From: Deltaproteobacteria bacterium
GTDB taxonomy: Bacteria; Desulfobacterota; Desulfarculia; Adiutricales; Adiutricaceae
Reading direction: 5' to 3'
Length of the DNA stretch: 64,000 nt
Assembly: GCA_031273455.1 (NCBI GenBank)
Contig: JAISRZ010000092.1
Location: forward strand, 1 to 64,000
The notes under the pieces were generated by a model. It was not told where the DNA came from, searched no databases, and saw nothing but the letters and a program-made list of their open reading frames with translations. Positions within the stretch are counted from its first letter, which is position 1; each line of letters opens with the position of its first letter. Position numbers and translations under genes: made by a program. Below are positions 1 through 8,531 of this stretch, one piece after another.

Positions 1-1
1 G

Positions 2-544
2 CCTAATTGTCTTTTTTTATCTGATACTGATGAAGATAAATTTTTTCAAGAAAAGTTTGAAAAAGTTAGGTCTGGCCAAAAACTATCGCCAGTAGAGTTG
101 ATGCGGCTATTTACTCTACATAAAATTGGCTCGAATAATATTAAAGATGAAACTTTAATAAATACTTTAGATTTGTTTCTTGGAAATTTTTATTTCCTTG
201 ATCAAAAAACTGGTGTAACATTTTATTGTTTCTTAGCTTTGTATTTATCCGATGATTTAAACGATGAACAGCGAAAGCTTTTTATTAAAAGGGGGCCTGA
301 GGTGTTATCGGCTTTTGAGAACTACGAAAATAATTTAATCAAGGAAACCACTGAGAAAGTTTTGGCGGAAGCTGAGGCGAAAGCTGATGCGAAAGTTCAG
401 GCGGCTCGAACGAATATTCTTATCAAATTCGTAAGACATTTAAAAGAGTCGAACGTTTCCAATGAGTCAATTCTCCAAAAAACGGGATTGTCCAAAGAGG
501 AGTTGGCGGAAATCGAAAACGAAATCAATTTACAAAATCAATAA
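2..544 (+). CDS. Rpn/YhgA-type PD-(D/E)XK nuclease-transposase family protein, C-terminal part (5' end outside window)
   Basis: The reading frame is open to the left edge of the window, so only the last ~180 residues are seen; an internal ATG at 98 is not a convincing start. The visible part has a helical body, then an Ala/Glu/Lys-rich linker (AEAEAKADAKVQAA) and a short C-terminal helix-turn module (LSKEELAEIEN). That architecture is typical of Rpn recombination-promoting nuclease/putative transposase proteins, whose PD-(D/E)XK core would lie upstream, off the window. Members are usually horizontally mobile and present in many degenerate copies. The tail is shared with the small ORF at 979-1305, so the two are paralogues. 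The family call rests on linker and tail only, so it is moderate. Confidence 0.55.
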   Translation, partial: PNCLFLSDTDEDKFFQEKFEKVRSGQKLSPVELMRLFTLHKIGSNNIKDETLINTLDLFLGNFYFLDQKTGVTFYCFLALYLSDDLNDEQRKLFIKRGPEVLSAFENYENNLIKETTEKVLAEAEAKADAKVQAARTNILIKFVRHLKESNVSNESILQKTGLSKEELAEIENEINLQNQ

Positions 545-978
545 CTTAAAATACATTGTTACTTAGTTATTTTTATGCTTATCGGTTAATATTTTAACTT
601 AAATTTTTATTTACGTTATTTTTATTCATATTCGATAAGTATATGACCATATCTTATGCCAAACCAGCAGTTTTAAAAATCTTTTTAAATTTAAACTCTT
701 GATAAATATTTACTATACGATAATTTATTGATTAAAAGTTTAATTTACCCTTGAATATTCCTCTATATTAATTTTTCTCACGTTAAAGTTATCTATTATC
801 GTTTCAAATTGATATATAATTATATTTTATTATTCTTAAAAAATACCATTAATTAATGTTAAAAACATTACCTTAATAACGGTATAGATAAGTATATTTT
901 TCTATTTTACTTTATATTCATTATTCTTTAAAATTAAATAACTAAAAACGTTATTTTTTCATTAAAAAAGGACTTTAG
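545..978. other. AT-rich intergenic stretch
   Basis: Very AT-rich spacer between the two Rpn-like ORFs. No credible ORF, tRNA or strong hairpin is seen. An AAGGA sequence at 968-972 would serve as ribosome binding site for the ATG at 979. The stretch may be the eroded body of a second Rpn gene, but no clear residual similarity is visible by eye. Confidence 0.5.
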
Positions 979-1305
979 ATGTTTTTGGCGTTCGAACAGT
1001 ATGAAGAAAACATAAAGAATAAAGGTCGGGCGGAAGGTCGGGCGGAAGGTCGGGCGGAAAGTCTGATGAAATTTCAGGCGAAAACTCAGGCGGATCAGAC
1101 GAAAAATCAGGCGTTTCTGGCGGATGCTCTGGCGGAGCTGGCGGAATTTAAGGCGGCCACGGCGGCTCAAAGGAATATAATTATCAAATTGGTTAAGTGT
1201 TTAAAATTGTTGATAATGTCCAATGAGTCAATTCTTCATAGCGCTGGGTTGTCCAAAGAGGAGTTGGCGAAAATCGAAAACAAATTCAATTTACAAGATA
1301 ATTAA
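979..1305 (+). CDS. Truncated Rpn-like paralogue (linker plus C-terminal module)
   Basis: A 108-residue ORF beginning directly after an in-frame TAG at 976-978, with AAGGA six bases before the ATG. It starts with a short piece (FLAFEQYEEN) matching the end of the Rpn body, then three perfect copies of GRAE, an Ala/Gln/Lys-rich linker, and the same C-terminal module as the upstream gene (SNESIL...GLSKEELAKIEN). The nuclease core is absent, so this is either a remnant of a duplicated Rpn gene or a retained small protein consisting of the C-terminal module. The tail is nearly identical in DNA to 420-544. Confidence 0.45.
   Translation: MFLAFEQYEENIKNKGRAEGRAEGRAESLMKFQAKTQADQTKNQAFLADALAELAEFKAATAAQRNIIIKLVKCLKLLIMSNESILHSAGLSKEELAKIENKFNLQDN
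1024..1059 (+). repeat. 12-bp tandem repeat, three perfect copies
   Basis: Three identical 12-bp units (GGTCGGGCGGAA) at 1024-1035, 1036-1047 and 1048-1059, coding for (GRAE)3 in the linker of the Rpn-like fragment. Units are in frame, so slippage would change linker length without breaking the frame. Confidence 0.9.
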
Positions 1306-1795
1306 CTTAAAAAAAACGTCATTATCCAGATATTATAAGATTATAAGTCTAGTTTTTTGACTTAATTTTCTTTTTACATCTACATTAGGCTATATTAAAA
1401 CTCAGCCCAAAACCTCAAAATCCTCCTTTACCAAGGGCCAGCCTGATAAATCACTAAGCCCTGGGAGGGAATTATTTAGTCTTATCGCTTTTGCGTTGAT
1501 CCATTAGCCACCCTGAGGTTCCTCTTAGCTCTTATAGGGGCAATGTTCCTAAGACGCCCTAAATCCCCCCATAACTCCTTTATTTATCCCGGTAGCTTAA
1601 CCCCCCAACCAGAGCCTAACAAACCGCACCTAAGGAGACGTAACCTTAACCCCGTTGGCTCATTCCCCGGCTAAAGGCAATAAATAGAAAGCGATGCGCG
1701 ATTTGATTAAAACACGCCCCAAGATAAGTCGGGGGAGTTAGCCCCTTGGTCGGTCAAGGGACCGGCCAAGGGGACATAAAAGGTAAAATGGGTCT
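1306..1795. other. Intergenic stretch between Rpn fragment and catalase
   Basis: No ORF with coding character. The only structure noted is the hairpin at 1742-1773, listed separately as the catalase terminator. Confidence 0.5.
1742..1773 (-). terminator. Hairpin terminator downstream of catalase
   Basis: Arms 1742-1755 and 1760-1773 form a 14-bp stem with one G.U-type mismatch and a 4-nt loop, 23 bases beyond the catalase stop. No T-tract follows on the minus strand, so it may act as a stabilising or rho-assisted 3' end rather than a classic intrinsic terminator. Confidence 0.5.
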
Positions 1796-3316
1796 TTAGT
1801 CGGTCTTTAAACCCGTGGCCTTCATCCGCTCGGCGTAGCCGAGCTTAGAGATTTCCTTAACCTGGTCCAGGTTGACCGCTAGAGCTTTCGCTAAAGAGGA
1901 GCCGTACTCAGGATCGGCCAAGTAGCAATGGGCCGCGTGACGCAGTTTGACGTTATCGCTAACCCCGGTCATGTTGCGGGCCGTGTTATCGATGAGGACG
2001 CTCTTTTGCTCTGGGCTCATGAGTCGGTAAAGATCGCCCGGGCAACGGAAGCAGTCATCGGTCTGGTCGCTTTTGGGCTCATAGGAGTCCATGGCCCCTT
2101 TCAGTTCCAGGGGCGGCTCCCGGTAAGCGAGTTGTTCGGCCCATTCCCCTAAGGTATTGGGCTGGTAGCCGGTGGTCCCGCCAAAGTTGCCGTCCACCCG
2201 CATCTGGCCATCCCGATGGTAGCTATGGGAACCGTTACGCGGGGCGTTGACCGGGATTAGGGCGTGGTTTACGCCTAAGCGGTAACGTTGGGCGTCGCCG
2301 TAGGAAAAGAGCCGACCCTGAAGGAGCTTATCCGGGGACAGGCCAATCCCGGGCACGAGGTTGGCGGGGTTAAAGGCGGCTTGCTCCACATCGGCGAAGT
2401 AGTTTTCCGGGTTGCGGTTCAGCTCCAAAATCCCCACCTCGCGCTTGGGGAACTCGCTATGGCGCCAAATCTTACTTATGTCAAAGGGGTTTTCGTAGTG
2501 GCGGTCCGCTTCCTTAGGGGTCATGACCTGGATGGCCAAGGTCCACCGAGGATAGTTCCCATCGGCGATGGCGTTAAAAAGATCCCGTTGGTGGCTTTCC
2601 CGGTCATTAGCCACAATGGCCGCGGCTTCGGCGTCGGTTAAGTTCTTAATCCCCTGCTGGGTGGTTAAGTGAAACTTGACCCAAACCCTTTCGTTAGCCG
2701 CGTTGATTAAGCTAAAGGTGTGGCTGCCAAAGCCATGCATGTGCCGATAGGTGGCCGGAATGCCCCGATCGCTCATGGTGATGGTCACCTGGTGGAGAGC
2801 CTCGGGCAACATGGACCAAAAGTCCCAGTTGTTCTGGGCTGAGCGGAGGTTGGTTTTAGGGTCGCGCTTGACCGCGTGGTTGAGGTCAGGGAAACGCAAA
2901 GGGTCGCGTAAAAAGAAAACTGGGGTGTTATTGCCCACTAGATCCCAGTTCCCCTCCTCAGTGTAGAACTTGATGGCGAAACCCCGAATATCCCGCTCGG
3001 CGTCGGCGGCCCCGCGCTCGCCAGCCACGGTGGAGAACCGAACGAAGACTTCGGTCTTTTTCCCAACCGCCGAGAAGATTTTGGCCTTAGTGAGCTCCGT
3101 TATATCCTTAGTGACCGTAAAGGTCCCAAAAGCCCCGGAGCCTTTCGCGTGCATCCGGCGCTCGGGAATGACCTCGCGGTCAAAATGGGCCAGCTTCTCT
3201 AGGAGCCAGGGGTTTTGCAAAGTAATCGGGCCCCGTTCGCCAGCGGTTATGGAGTTAGTGTTGTCGACCACGGGAGCGCCGGCGGCGGTGGTCAGCTTCT
3301 TGGTTTCATCAGCCAT
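1796..3316 (-). CDS. katA: Monofunctional haem catalase
   Basis: Catalase converts hydrogen peroxide to water and oxygen in the cytoplasm. The 506-residue length fits small-subunit (clade 3) catalases. Visible signatures: the distal haem histidine in [12 protein letters not shown] (His56), the [10 protein letters not shown] segment, the catalytic asparagine near 129-130 (LVGNNTP), and the proximal haem ligand motif [14 protein letters not shown] (Tyr339). A TGGAGGG ribosome binding site lies nine bases before the ATG. It appears monocistronic, with the hairpin at 1742-1773 downstream. The protein is complete and all key residues are present, so an active enzyme is expected; it indicates oxygen exposure in an organism whose corrin pathway is the anaerobic type. 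Confidence 0.97.
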   Translation of the reverse strand: MADETKKLTTAAGAPVVDNTNSITAGERGPITLQNPWLLEKLAHFDREVIPERRMHAKGSGAFGTFTVTKDITELTKAKIFSAVGKKTEVFVRFSTVAGERGAADAERDIRGFAIKFYTEEGNWDLVGNNTPVFFLRDPLRFPDLNHAVKRDPKTNLRSAQNNWDFWSMLPEALHQVTITMSDRGIPATYRHMHGFGSHTFSLINAANERVWVKFHLTTQQGIKNLTDAEAAAIVANDRESHQRDLFNAIADGNYPRWTLAIQVMTPKEADRHYENPFDISKIWRHSEFPKREVGILELNRNPENYFADVEQAAFNPANLVPGIGLSPDKLLQGRLFSYGDAQRYRLGVNHALIPVNAPRNGSHSYHRDGQMRVDGNFGGTTGYQPNTLGEWAEQLAYREPPLELKGAMDSYEPKSDQTDDCFRCPGDLYRLMSPEQKSVLIDNTARNMTGVSDNVKLRHAAHCYLADPEYGSSLAKALAVNLDQVKEISKLGYAERMKATGLKTD

Positions 3317-3966
3317 GGCTATTGCCCTCCAATAAAACGGATCGCCTTTGGATGAAGCTCATTTTTGGCCCAAAAGAGCCTTATGGGCTAAAAGAAACGC
3401 TGAGCCTACGATTTAGTTTTTAGGTCGAGAAAAGCGAAAAAAAGAGGCGGTCAAGAAAAATTTATTGTATAAAGTTATCCGTCTAAAAACAAGACCTTAA
3501 GCGAAAAAAACTTCGCTCGGTTATTTGAGTGAGCATAAACGACTAATTACTTAATAAAAATATCTTAATTATGATTTTTATTTATTTAAATACCGCTTAA
3601 ATTTTAATACTAGAATACCTAATATCATATTAAAAAAATTTACAATGCTAATTTACGTTATTTTAGATATTAGCTAACCGCGAATAATCGCTTACGTTGG
3701 CGGCTATTTTGGTCGGGTCTAGCGGGGGGCCCCAGCCAGAAAAACCTTTAGATTAATTCACAAGCGCCTTTTTACCTCTTGATTTTCCGTTTAATCTTCT
3801 CTAAAATATTAGTAAGTAAAGTGATTATAATCTGATTTGACCGTAAGCCTTGGCCCGGTCTAAAGTTATTTAAAACGTTTTTAATTCCCCTCTAGCTTAA
3901 CTGGCCCTTATAGTCTAGGTGGCGGTAACCTGTTAACCCTTAAACCCTTAAGGTGGTAATCGCTCT
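3317..3966. other. Intergenic stretch (divergent promoters expected)
   Basis: 650 bases between the divergently oriented catalase and the zinc-ribbon gene; the centre (3540-3660) is strongly AT-rich. Promoters for both genes must lie here, but no clear -35/-10 pair was found. No ORF or RNA gene seen. Confidence 0.45.
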
Positions 3967-4551
3967 ATGGCTTTAATCAATTGCCCCGAGTGCGGCAAAG
4001 AGGTGTCCAGTAGCTCCGTTAATTGCGTCCATTGTGGCTTTCCCATTATTAAACCGGAAGTGAAACCGGATCCACCGGCCAAACCGGAAAAACAATCCTC
4101 GAGTTTTTTGTCGGAATTGTTTGGGATCGTCCTCACAATCGGTATTTTGGCTGTGGGCGCCCATTATTTTCTTCAGTACAAATATGATATGGGTTTACCT
4201 GATATCGCTAAATATTTCGGGCTTATATCATATGAATGCGGCGATAAAGAAGTTCAAGACACAACTCTTAAACTTATAAAAGATAAATTATTGCCTCAAC
4301 TTTTTGATAAGTATACTTTGTCAGTCACAACTCTTAGTTTGGGCCTAGTAAGAACAAAAGCCGCAAATAAAGACATAAAATACATTGAATGTCAGGCTGA
4401 TTTGATTATTAAAAATTCATCAGACTCTTCAGATGACATTACAGCGTCATTTGAATACAGTGTCTCCCAAGGCGCTAAAAATGGTGAATATATTGTTGAA
4501 GTTAAAAATTTAGATCCAAAACCATTTTTACGTCAGGCTTTGTCTGACTAA
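3967..4551 (+). CDS. Zinc-ribbon, single-pass membrane protein of unknown function
   Basis: The 194-residue protein starts with a CPECG...CVHCG zinc ribbon (residues 7-24), followed by a Pro/Lys-rich linker (to ~45), one hydrophobic segment at ~48-68 (ELFGIVLTIGILAVGAHYFL) and a ~120-residue soluble domain after it. The zinc ribbon would be cytoplasmic and the C-terminal domain extracytoplasmic if a simple N-in topology holds. The C-terminal domain was not recognised. It stands alone between the catalase and the next + gene. GC content drops in its second half (from ~4170), suggesting a composite origin or different selection. Confidence 0.75.
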   Translation: MALINCPECGKEVSSSSVNCVHCGFPIIKPEVKPDPPAKPEKQSSSFLSELFGIVLTIGILAVGAHYFLQYKYDMGLPDIAKYFGLISYECGDKEVQDTTLKLIKDKLLPQLFDKYTLSVTTLSLGLVRTKAANKDIKYIECQADLIIKNSSDSSDDITASFEYSVSQGAKNGEYIVEVKNLDPKPFLRQALSD

Positions 4552-4605
4552 ATTATTGAGGTTACGATAATCGGTGGGGCGGGCCTTAGAGCGCGGTCTT
4601 AGATC

Positions 4606-4650
4606 AGTCTCGGGCTCGCCAGTCTAAGGCTCGCCAGTCTCGGGTTCGCC
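4606..4650. repeat. 15-bp tandem repeat, three copies
   Basis: Units at 4606-4620, 4621-4635 and 4636-4650 share the pattern AGTCTNNGGNTCGCC, with up to three differences between units. It is non-coding and lies just downstream of the zinc-ribbon gene. Confidence 0.8.
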
Positions 4651-4827
4651 CTATCGACCGAACATAGCGATTTTTTCCTTATCGCCCTATTACGGTCTTT
4701 ACTTTTTCCGGGAAAAAGCGCTATATTCATAACTACCAGGCTGGGGCCAATTCTGACGCTAGTCCTCTGGGCCTTTCAATTATTTATTTTTATTGTTAAG
4801 TATAATTTAAAGCTGAATAACGCTAAA

Positions 4828-4865
4828 ATAGTATTATCAATTTTTTTGATTGTTTTAAATACTAT
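4828..4865 (+). promoter_or_regulatory. Inverted repeat upstream of the outer-membrane protein gene
   Basis: Outer arms ATAGTATT (4828-4835) and AATACTAT (4858-4865) are perfect complements. Inside them ATCAA (4836-4840) and TTGAT (4846-4850) are also complementary. It ends 63 bases before the start at 4929. It could be an operator or a leader hairpin; no function can be assigned. Confidence 0.3.
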
Positions 4866-4928
4866 TACTAATTAGAGTCATTACTTTCATTTGGCGGTAC
4901 GGCGAGATTTTCGGATTTCGGGCCAACT

Positions 4929-5939
4929 ATGAAAAAAGTTATATTTACCATCTTAGCCCTTTGTTGGCTCTCTTTAAGCCAGGTCGCCATGGCCTGGGAT
5001 TGGCCTTTTTTTGGCGAAAAAAAGGCTGATGAGCCGACCCTCGCTCCGGTGGCCACCCCGGTCCCCTCCGAGTCCCTAACCCCTGAGCCCGCTTTAGAGT
5101 CTCGGTCTTTAGACCTTAATTCCTATGATTTTGACGGTCGCTTAAAGTTCGTGGTCCGCTCCTACGCCCAGACTTACAACATTGGCTCGGACGCCCGGAT
5201 CGACTTTGACGGGACTTTAGTGGAAACCCGGGGCCAGGCTATGGGCCTCGCGGTGGAGCCCACGGAGTTTTTAAAGCTCTACGCCGAGTATCAAGGGTTA
5301 AACCAGACTGCGGAGTCTTCCTTTGGGGTCTTGGACGAAGGCCGGACGGCTTATGGCTCGGGTTTAGTGGTGGGCTCGGAATTTAACTTTAAGGGCCTAA
5401 CTGCGGGCCTCAAGTATTTTGACTTAAGCTACCGGTTAGAGCCCCTTCGGGCGGTGGAGCTAGCCTCTTTACGGGCCCCCAGCGAGGATTACCGGACCCG
5501 GGGCTTAGAGTTCACCGCGGCTTGGGATATGGATCAGACCTTTAATTGGGACTTTGAGTTACGGCCCTTTGTGACCTTAACCCGGAGCTTTGAGCAGCCC
5601 AACAATCGCTTTCCCAGGTTAGGGCAGCGGGATCCTGGGTTGCGCTTTTCCTATGGCCTAGTTTTTAACCACGAGAAGAGCGGCCTATCCATGAGCTTTG
5701 AGGCTTATCAAGGCCAAAGGGCCCCGTCCTCTCTGTATTACCCCTTCCCCGGGGACAATGTCTCCGACTCGCCCATCTATGACTTCCATTTAGCCAAAAG
5801 ACTGTATGATTGGCCGGACCAAGGGCGTTTGTCCCTAAAAGCCGACGTCACCAACATCGGTGGGGCTCCTGGAGGCAACCAACGCTCCAATAACGAGGAA
5901 GGCCGGACCTTTAAAACCGGGCTTCGCTACGAGTATTAA
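4929..5939 (+). CDS. Small outer-membrane beta-barrel protein (TonB-receptor-like barrel, no plug)
   Basis: 336 residues with a clear signal peptide (MKKVIFTILALCWLSLSQ, cleavage after AMA at ~22), a Pro-rich spacer, then alternating hydrophobic/polar strands typical of an outer-membrane barrel. The C-terminal stretch (LKADVTNIGGAP...GRTFKTGLRYEY) resembles the last strands of TonB-dependent receptors, with a terminal aromatic residue as required for BAM insertion. It is far too short for a full receptor and no plug domain is visible, so porin-like or specialised uptake is possible. A terminator at 5980-6013 separates it from the next genes. Linkage to cobalamin genes suggests, but does not prove, a role in cobalt or corrinoid uptake. 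Confidence 0.65.
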   Translation: MKKVIFTILALCWLSLSQVAMAWDWPFFGEKKADEPTLAPVATPVPSESLTPEPALESRSLDLNSYDFDGRLKFVVRSYAQTYNIGSDARIDFDGTLVETRGQAMGLAVEPTEFLKLYAEYQGLNQTAESSFGVLDEGRTAYGSGLVVGSEFNFKGLTAGLKYFDLSYRLEPLRAVELASLRAPSEDYRTRGLEFTAAWDMDQTFNWDFELRPFVTLTRSFEQPNNRFPRLGQRDPGLRFSYGLVFNHEKSGLSMSFEAYQGQRAPSSLYYPFPGDNVSDSPIYDFHLAKRLYDWPDQGRLSLKADVTNIGGAPGGNQRSNNEEGRTFKTGLRYEY

Positions 5940-5979
5940 CCATTTCTTTGGCCTTTCCGGCCCTTCGCCTGACCTGGCC

Positions 5980-6013
5980 CTGGCCTGGCTTATAAGGCCC
6001 AGCCAGTTTTTTT
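5980..6013 (+). terminator. Rho-independent terminator after the outer-membrane protein gene
   Basis: An imperfect stem (CTGGC...GCCAG with one bulge) is followed directly by seven T residues at 6007-6013. A second small hairpin (CCTT/AAGG, 6019-6030) is followed by six Ts immediately before the permease ATG; its AAAGG also serves as the permease ribosome binding site. Confidence 0.65.
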
Positions 6014-6037
6014 GAGGGCCTTCCGAAAGGTTTTTTC

Positions 6038-6772
6038 ATGTCCGCTTTTCTGGCCGTGTATCTGCGCGAAATCCTCATTTTAAAGCGCCGCTGGGCTCGT
6101 CATTTAGCCGGTCAAGCCATCGCCCCCCTTTTATACCTTTTAACCTTTGGCCTAGCTTTAGGCGGCTCTTTAACGGTGAGCGGTCGGAGTTACCAGGAGT
6201 TTTTACTGCCGGGTCTCGCGGCCATGGCCAGCATGATCCAAGGCTTTTCCTTAGCCGGCGACATTAACGTGGCCCGCTTCTATTACCAGGTCTTTGACGA
6301 AATCCAAGCCGCCCCGGTTAGCCGGTTGGCCTACGTGGTCGGCGAGGCCTTAGCTGGGTTGACCCGGGTCTTTTTAGCCGTCATCTTGGTGGCGGTCTTA
6401 GGCTTTCTCTTTGGCGTCCGGCTCCACTACGGCCCCCTCTTCTGGTTAGCCATCGCCTTAAACGGCTTGGCCTTCGCCTTTTTAGGCGTGGCCATGGCCA
6501 TGCTGGTTAAATCCCACGCGGACCAAAGCTTACTGACCAGCTTTATCATCACCCCCATGTCCTTTCTCGGGGGAACCTTCTTTCCCATTGAGAGTTTGCC
6601 TAATTGGGCCCAAAAGGTTCTCTGGCTTTTGCCCTTGTCCCACGCGGCCAAGGCCGCCCGCTCGGCGGCCTTTAACGAGGCCCCGATATTCGGGGATTAC
6701 CTAGCGCTAACCCTGTCTTTAGCCCTCTTCTTCGCCCTAGCCATGTGGGCGGTGGCCAAAGCCAAGGCTTAA
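6038..6772 (+). CDS. ABC-2 type transporter permease
   Basis: 244-residue integral membrane protein with about six hydrophobic segments and the ABC-2 signature region near the C-terminal third (SFIITPMSFLGGTFFPIESLP). That motif is typical of NodJ/DrrB-type permeases, which export drugs, polysaccharides or lipids with a separate ATPase. No ATPase gene is next to it, which is unusual; the partner must be encoded elsewhere or the gene was moved. It is the first gene after the terminator at 5980-6013 and is followed after 7 bases by the PIN-like gene and then cbiD, so it is probably co-transcribed with cobalamin synthesis. Confidence 0.85.
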   Translation: MSAFLAVYLREILILKRRWARHLAGQAIAPLLYLLTFGLALGGSLTVSGRSYQEFLLPGLAAMASMIQGFSLAGDINVARFYYQVFDEIQAAPVSRLAYVVGEALAGLTRVFLAVILVAVLGFLFGVRLHYGPLFWLAIALNGLAFAFLGVAMAMLVKSHADQSLLTSFIITPMSFLGGTFFPIESLPNWAQKVLWLLPLSHAAKAARSAAFNEAPIFGDYLALTLSLALFFALAMWAVAKAKA

Positions 6773-6779
6773 AAAACTT

Positions 6780-7433
6780 ATGGACTTATTGGTCTTCGAG
6801 ACCTCGGCTCTGGCCGCCTTCGAGCCCCTCGCGGTTAGCCTCCTAGAAACCTTTGCCATAACCTTAACCCCCTTCGCCCTAGAGGAAATCGCGGCCATTA
6901 AAGACCCCAAGATTAAGGCCCAGCTGAGCCAAAAAGCCCAAGAGCTAACTTTAACCCCCCTAGCCTTAACCCCTAAAATAGACCCTAAGACTAAGGAGCT
7001 AACCGCTAAGCTAACGGCCAAGCTCGTGAAAGCCTTAAACCTCCCTTATGGGTTAGGGCGGCATTTAGCCTTGGCTAAAGCCGCTGGGGCGGTGGCTTTA
7101 GTCACCTTGGACCCGCGGCTTTTATCGATCAAGATCTTACTGGCTTTAAGCCGCTTAACCGAAAGCTGGCCTTTAATAGTGAGCCCGGCTAACTTAACTT
7201 GGCCAAACGCGAGCGACTTTTCCCAGTGGTTAGCTAAGGTGGAAGGCGAGGTTTCGGCGGCCACCCGGGGGTTAACCGCGGCCCAAAAGGAGGACTTGGC
7301 CGAAAAATGGCGGCTCTCCCCGCCCTCTAAGGAAAGCGACCTAGGCTTTCACGACCCCTTAGATCGCTTAAGCCCAAGCCCTATGGACGATTTACCAACC
7401 TACCTTAATCGCTTACGCCAAGGGTTAGCTTAA
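6780..7433 (+). CDS. Divergent PIN-like domain protein in the cobalamin operon
   Basis: 217 residues with no firm family. The N-terminus (LLVFETSALAAF), the ALEEIAAIKDP segment and the later GAVALVTLDPRLLS segment match the spacing of PIN nuclease domains (first acid, second acid, and last acid in LVTxD). However, the first aspartate is a glutamate and the third acidic position (usually near LGD) reads LGRHLA, so catalytic activity is doubtful. The last ~60 residues form a polar tail. It sits 7 bases after the permease gene and two bases before cbiD, hence in the same transcript. The PIN call is an inference from motif spacing only. Confidence 0.5.
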   Translation: MDLLVFETSALAAFEPLAVSLLETFAITLTPFALEEIAAIKDPKIKAQLSQKAQELTLTPLALTPKIDPKTKELTAKLTAKLVKALNLPYGLGRHLALAKAAGAVALVTLDPRLLSIKILLALSRLTESWPLIVSPANLTWPNASDFSQWLAKVEGEVSAATRGLTAAQKEDLAEKWRLSPPSKESDLGFHDPLDRLSPSPMDDLPTYLNRLRQGLA

Positions 7434-7435
7434 CC

Positions 7436-8503
7436 GTGACTAAGGAGCCCGAGCCCATTAGCCAACCTTTAAAATCTGGCTTTTCCACGGGCGCGGCCAT
7501 GACGGCGGCGGCCGTGGCCGCGGCCATGGGTTTAAAAAACCAAAAAATCCCTTGCGAAGTGGTCATTGATTTACCCAAAGGCCGAAAGCTAACCATCCCC
7601 ATCTTGGAGGGGACCATCCAAAAATCGGTCCAAACAGTGGTGGTTAAAGAGGCGGGCGACGATCCAGACGTCACTAACCAAGCTCGGATCGGGGTGAGGC
7701 TGGAGGAGCGCGACTCGGGTCTGACCCTAGTCGGAGGCTTGGGGGTGGGAAAAGTGACTAAACCCGGGCTAGTTTTACCGCCCGGGGAGTGGGCCATTAA
7801 CCCCAAGCCCCGTCAGTATTTAGCCCAGAACCTGGAACCCTATTTACGCGAAACCGGCTTACTGGTCCAAGTCTTTATCCAGAACGGGGAAAAACTGGCC
7901 CTAAAAACTTTAAACCCGCGCTTGGGCATTGTGGGCGGGTTATCGGTCTTAGGGACCACGGGTTTGGTTAAACCCTTTTCCCACGCGGCTTACTTAGCCA
8001 CCATTGACAGCGCTTTAAACGTGGCTAAAGCCATGGGCTTAGAGGAAATCATTCTTACGACCGGCGGTCGGAGCGAGGAGCTGGCCAGAAGTTTGCGGCC
8101 GGATTTACCCCCAGAAGGGTTTATCCAGATCGCCGACTACTTCGCCGCGGCTTTAATTAAGGCCGCGAAAAAGAGGTTTTTAACCATTGGCCTCGCGGTC
8201 TTCTTTGGGAAAGCGGTTAAGCAAGCCGCGGGTTACCGAAGCACCCACGCCCACCATAACGAGATGGATTTAAGCCTTTTGGCCGCTTGGCTTAAACCCT
8301 TAAACCCTAAGGTCTTAAACCAGATCGCCCAAGCCCCCACGGCCCTAGCCGCTCTGGCGGTTATTAAAGAGGAAAGGCTCATCGGGGCCGTGGAGATCGT
8401 GGCCCAAAGGATCGTGGCGAAGGCCCAAGCCTTCACTGGCCCTTTGCCAAAGATCTGGGCCACGATCTTTGATTTTGACGGAACTATTTTAGCCCAAGCT
8501 TAG
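7436..8503 (+). CDS. cbiD: Cobalt-precorrin-5B C1-methyltransferase
   Basis: CbiD methylates C1 of cobalt-precorrin-5B in the anaerobic (early cobalt) corrin pathway. The N-terminal SGFSTGAAMTAAAVAAAM matches the family hallmark (GFTTG-type motif), and the later LTTGGRSEEL and HAHHNEMDLSLLA stretches are also typical. Length (355) fits the family. The start is GTG at 7436, two bases after the preceding stop, so translation is likely coupled. The DFDGT near the C-terminus is the usual CbiD tail, not a HAD phosphatase domain. Confidence 0.95.
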   Translation: MTKEPEPISQPLKSGFSTGAAMTAAAVAAAMGLKNQKIPCEVVIDLPKGRKLTIPILEGTIQKSVQTVVVKEAGDDPDVTNQARIGVRLEERDSGLTLVGGLGVGKVTKPGLVLPPGEWAINPKPRQYLAQNLEPYLRETGLLVQVFIQNGEKLALKTLNPRLGIVGGLSVLGTTGLVKPFSHAAYLATIDSALNVAKAMGLEEIILTTGGRSEELARSLRPDLPPEGFIQIADYFAAALIKAAKKRFLTIGLAVFFGKAVKQAAGYRSTHAHHNEMDLSLLAAWLKPLNPKVLNQIAQAPTALAALAVIKEERLIGAVEIVAQRIVAKAQAFTGPLPKIWATIFDFDGTILAQA

Positions 8504-8531
8504 AGCCTTTTAAGCCGCAAGGAGGCTTTCT

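Larger units (their letters stand above)
4552..4928. other. Intergenic stretch with short repeats and an inverted repeat
   Basis: Holds a 15-bp x3 tandem repeat (4606-4650) and an inverted repeat (4828-4865), both listed separately. A cobalamin riboswitch was looked for because of the downstream cbi genes, but its conserved core is not present. No ORF seen. Confidence 0.5.

Noticed and set aside
4552-7436. Cobalamin riboswitch upstream of the outer-membrane protein or cbi genes
   Set aside because: The conserved B12-box core and surrounding elements were not found.
8440-8500. HAD-phosphatase motif (DFDGT) at the end of cbiD
   Set aside because: This is the normal CbiD C-terminus; the rest of a HAD domain is absent.
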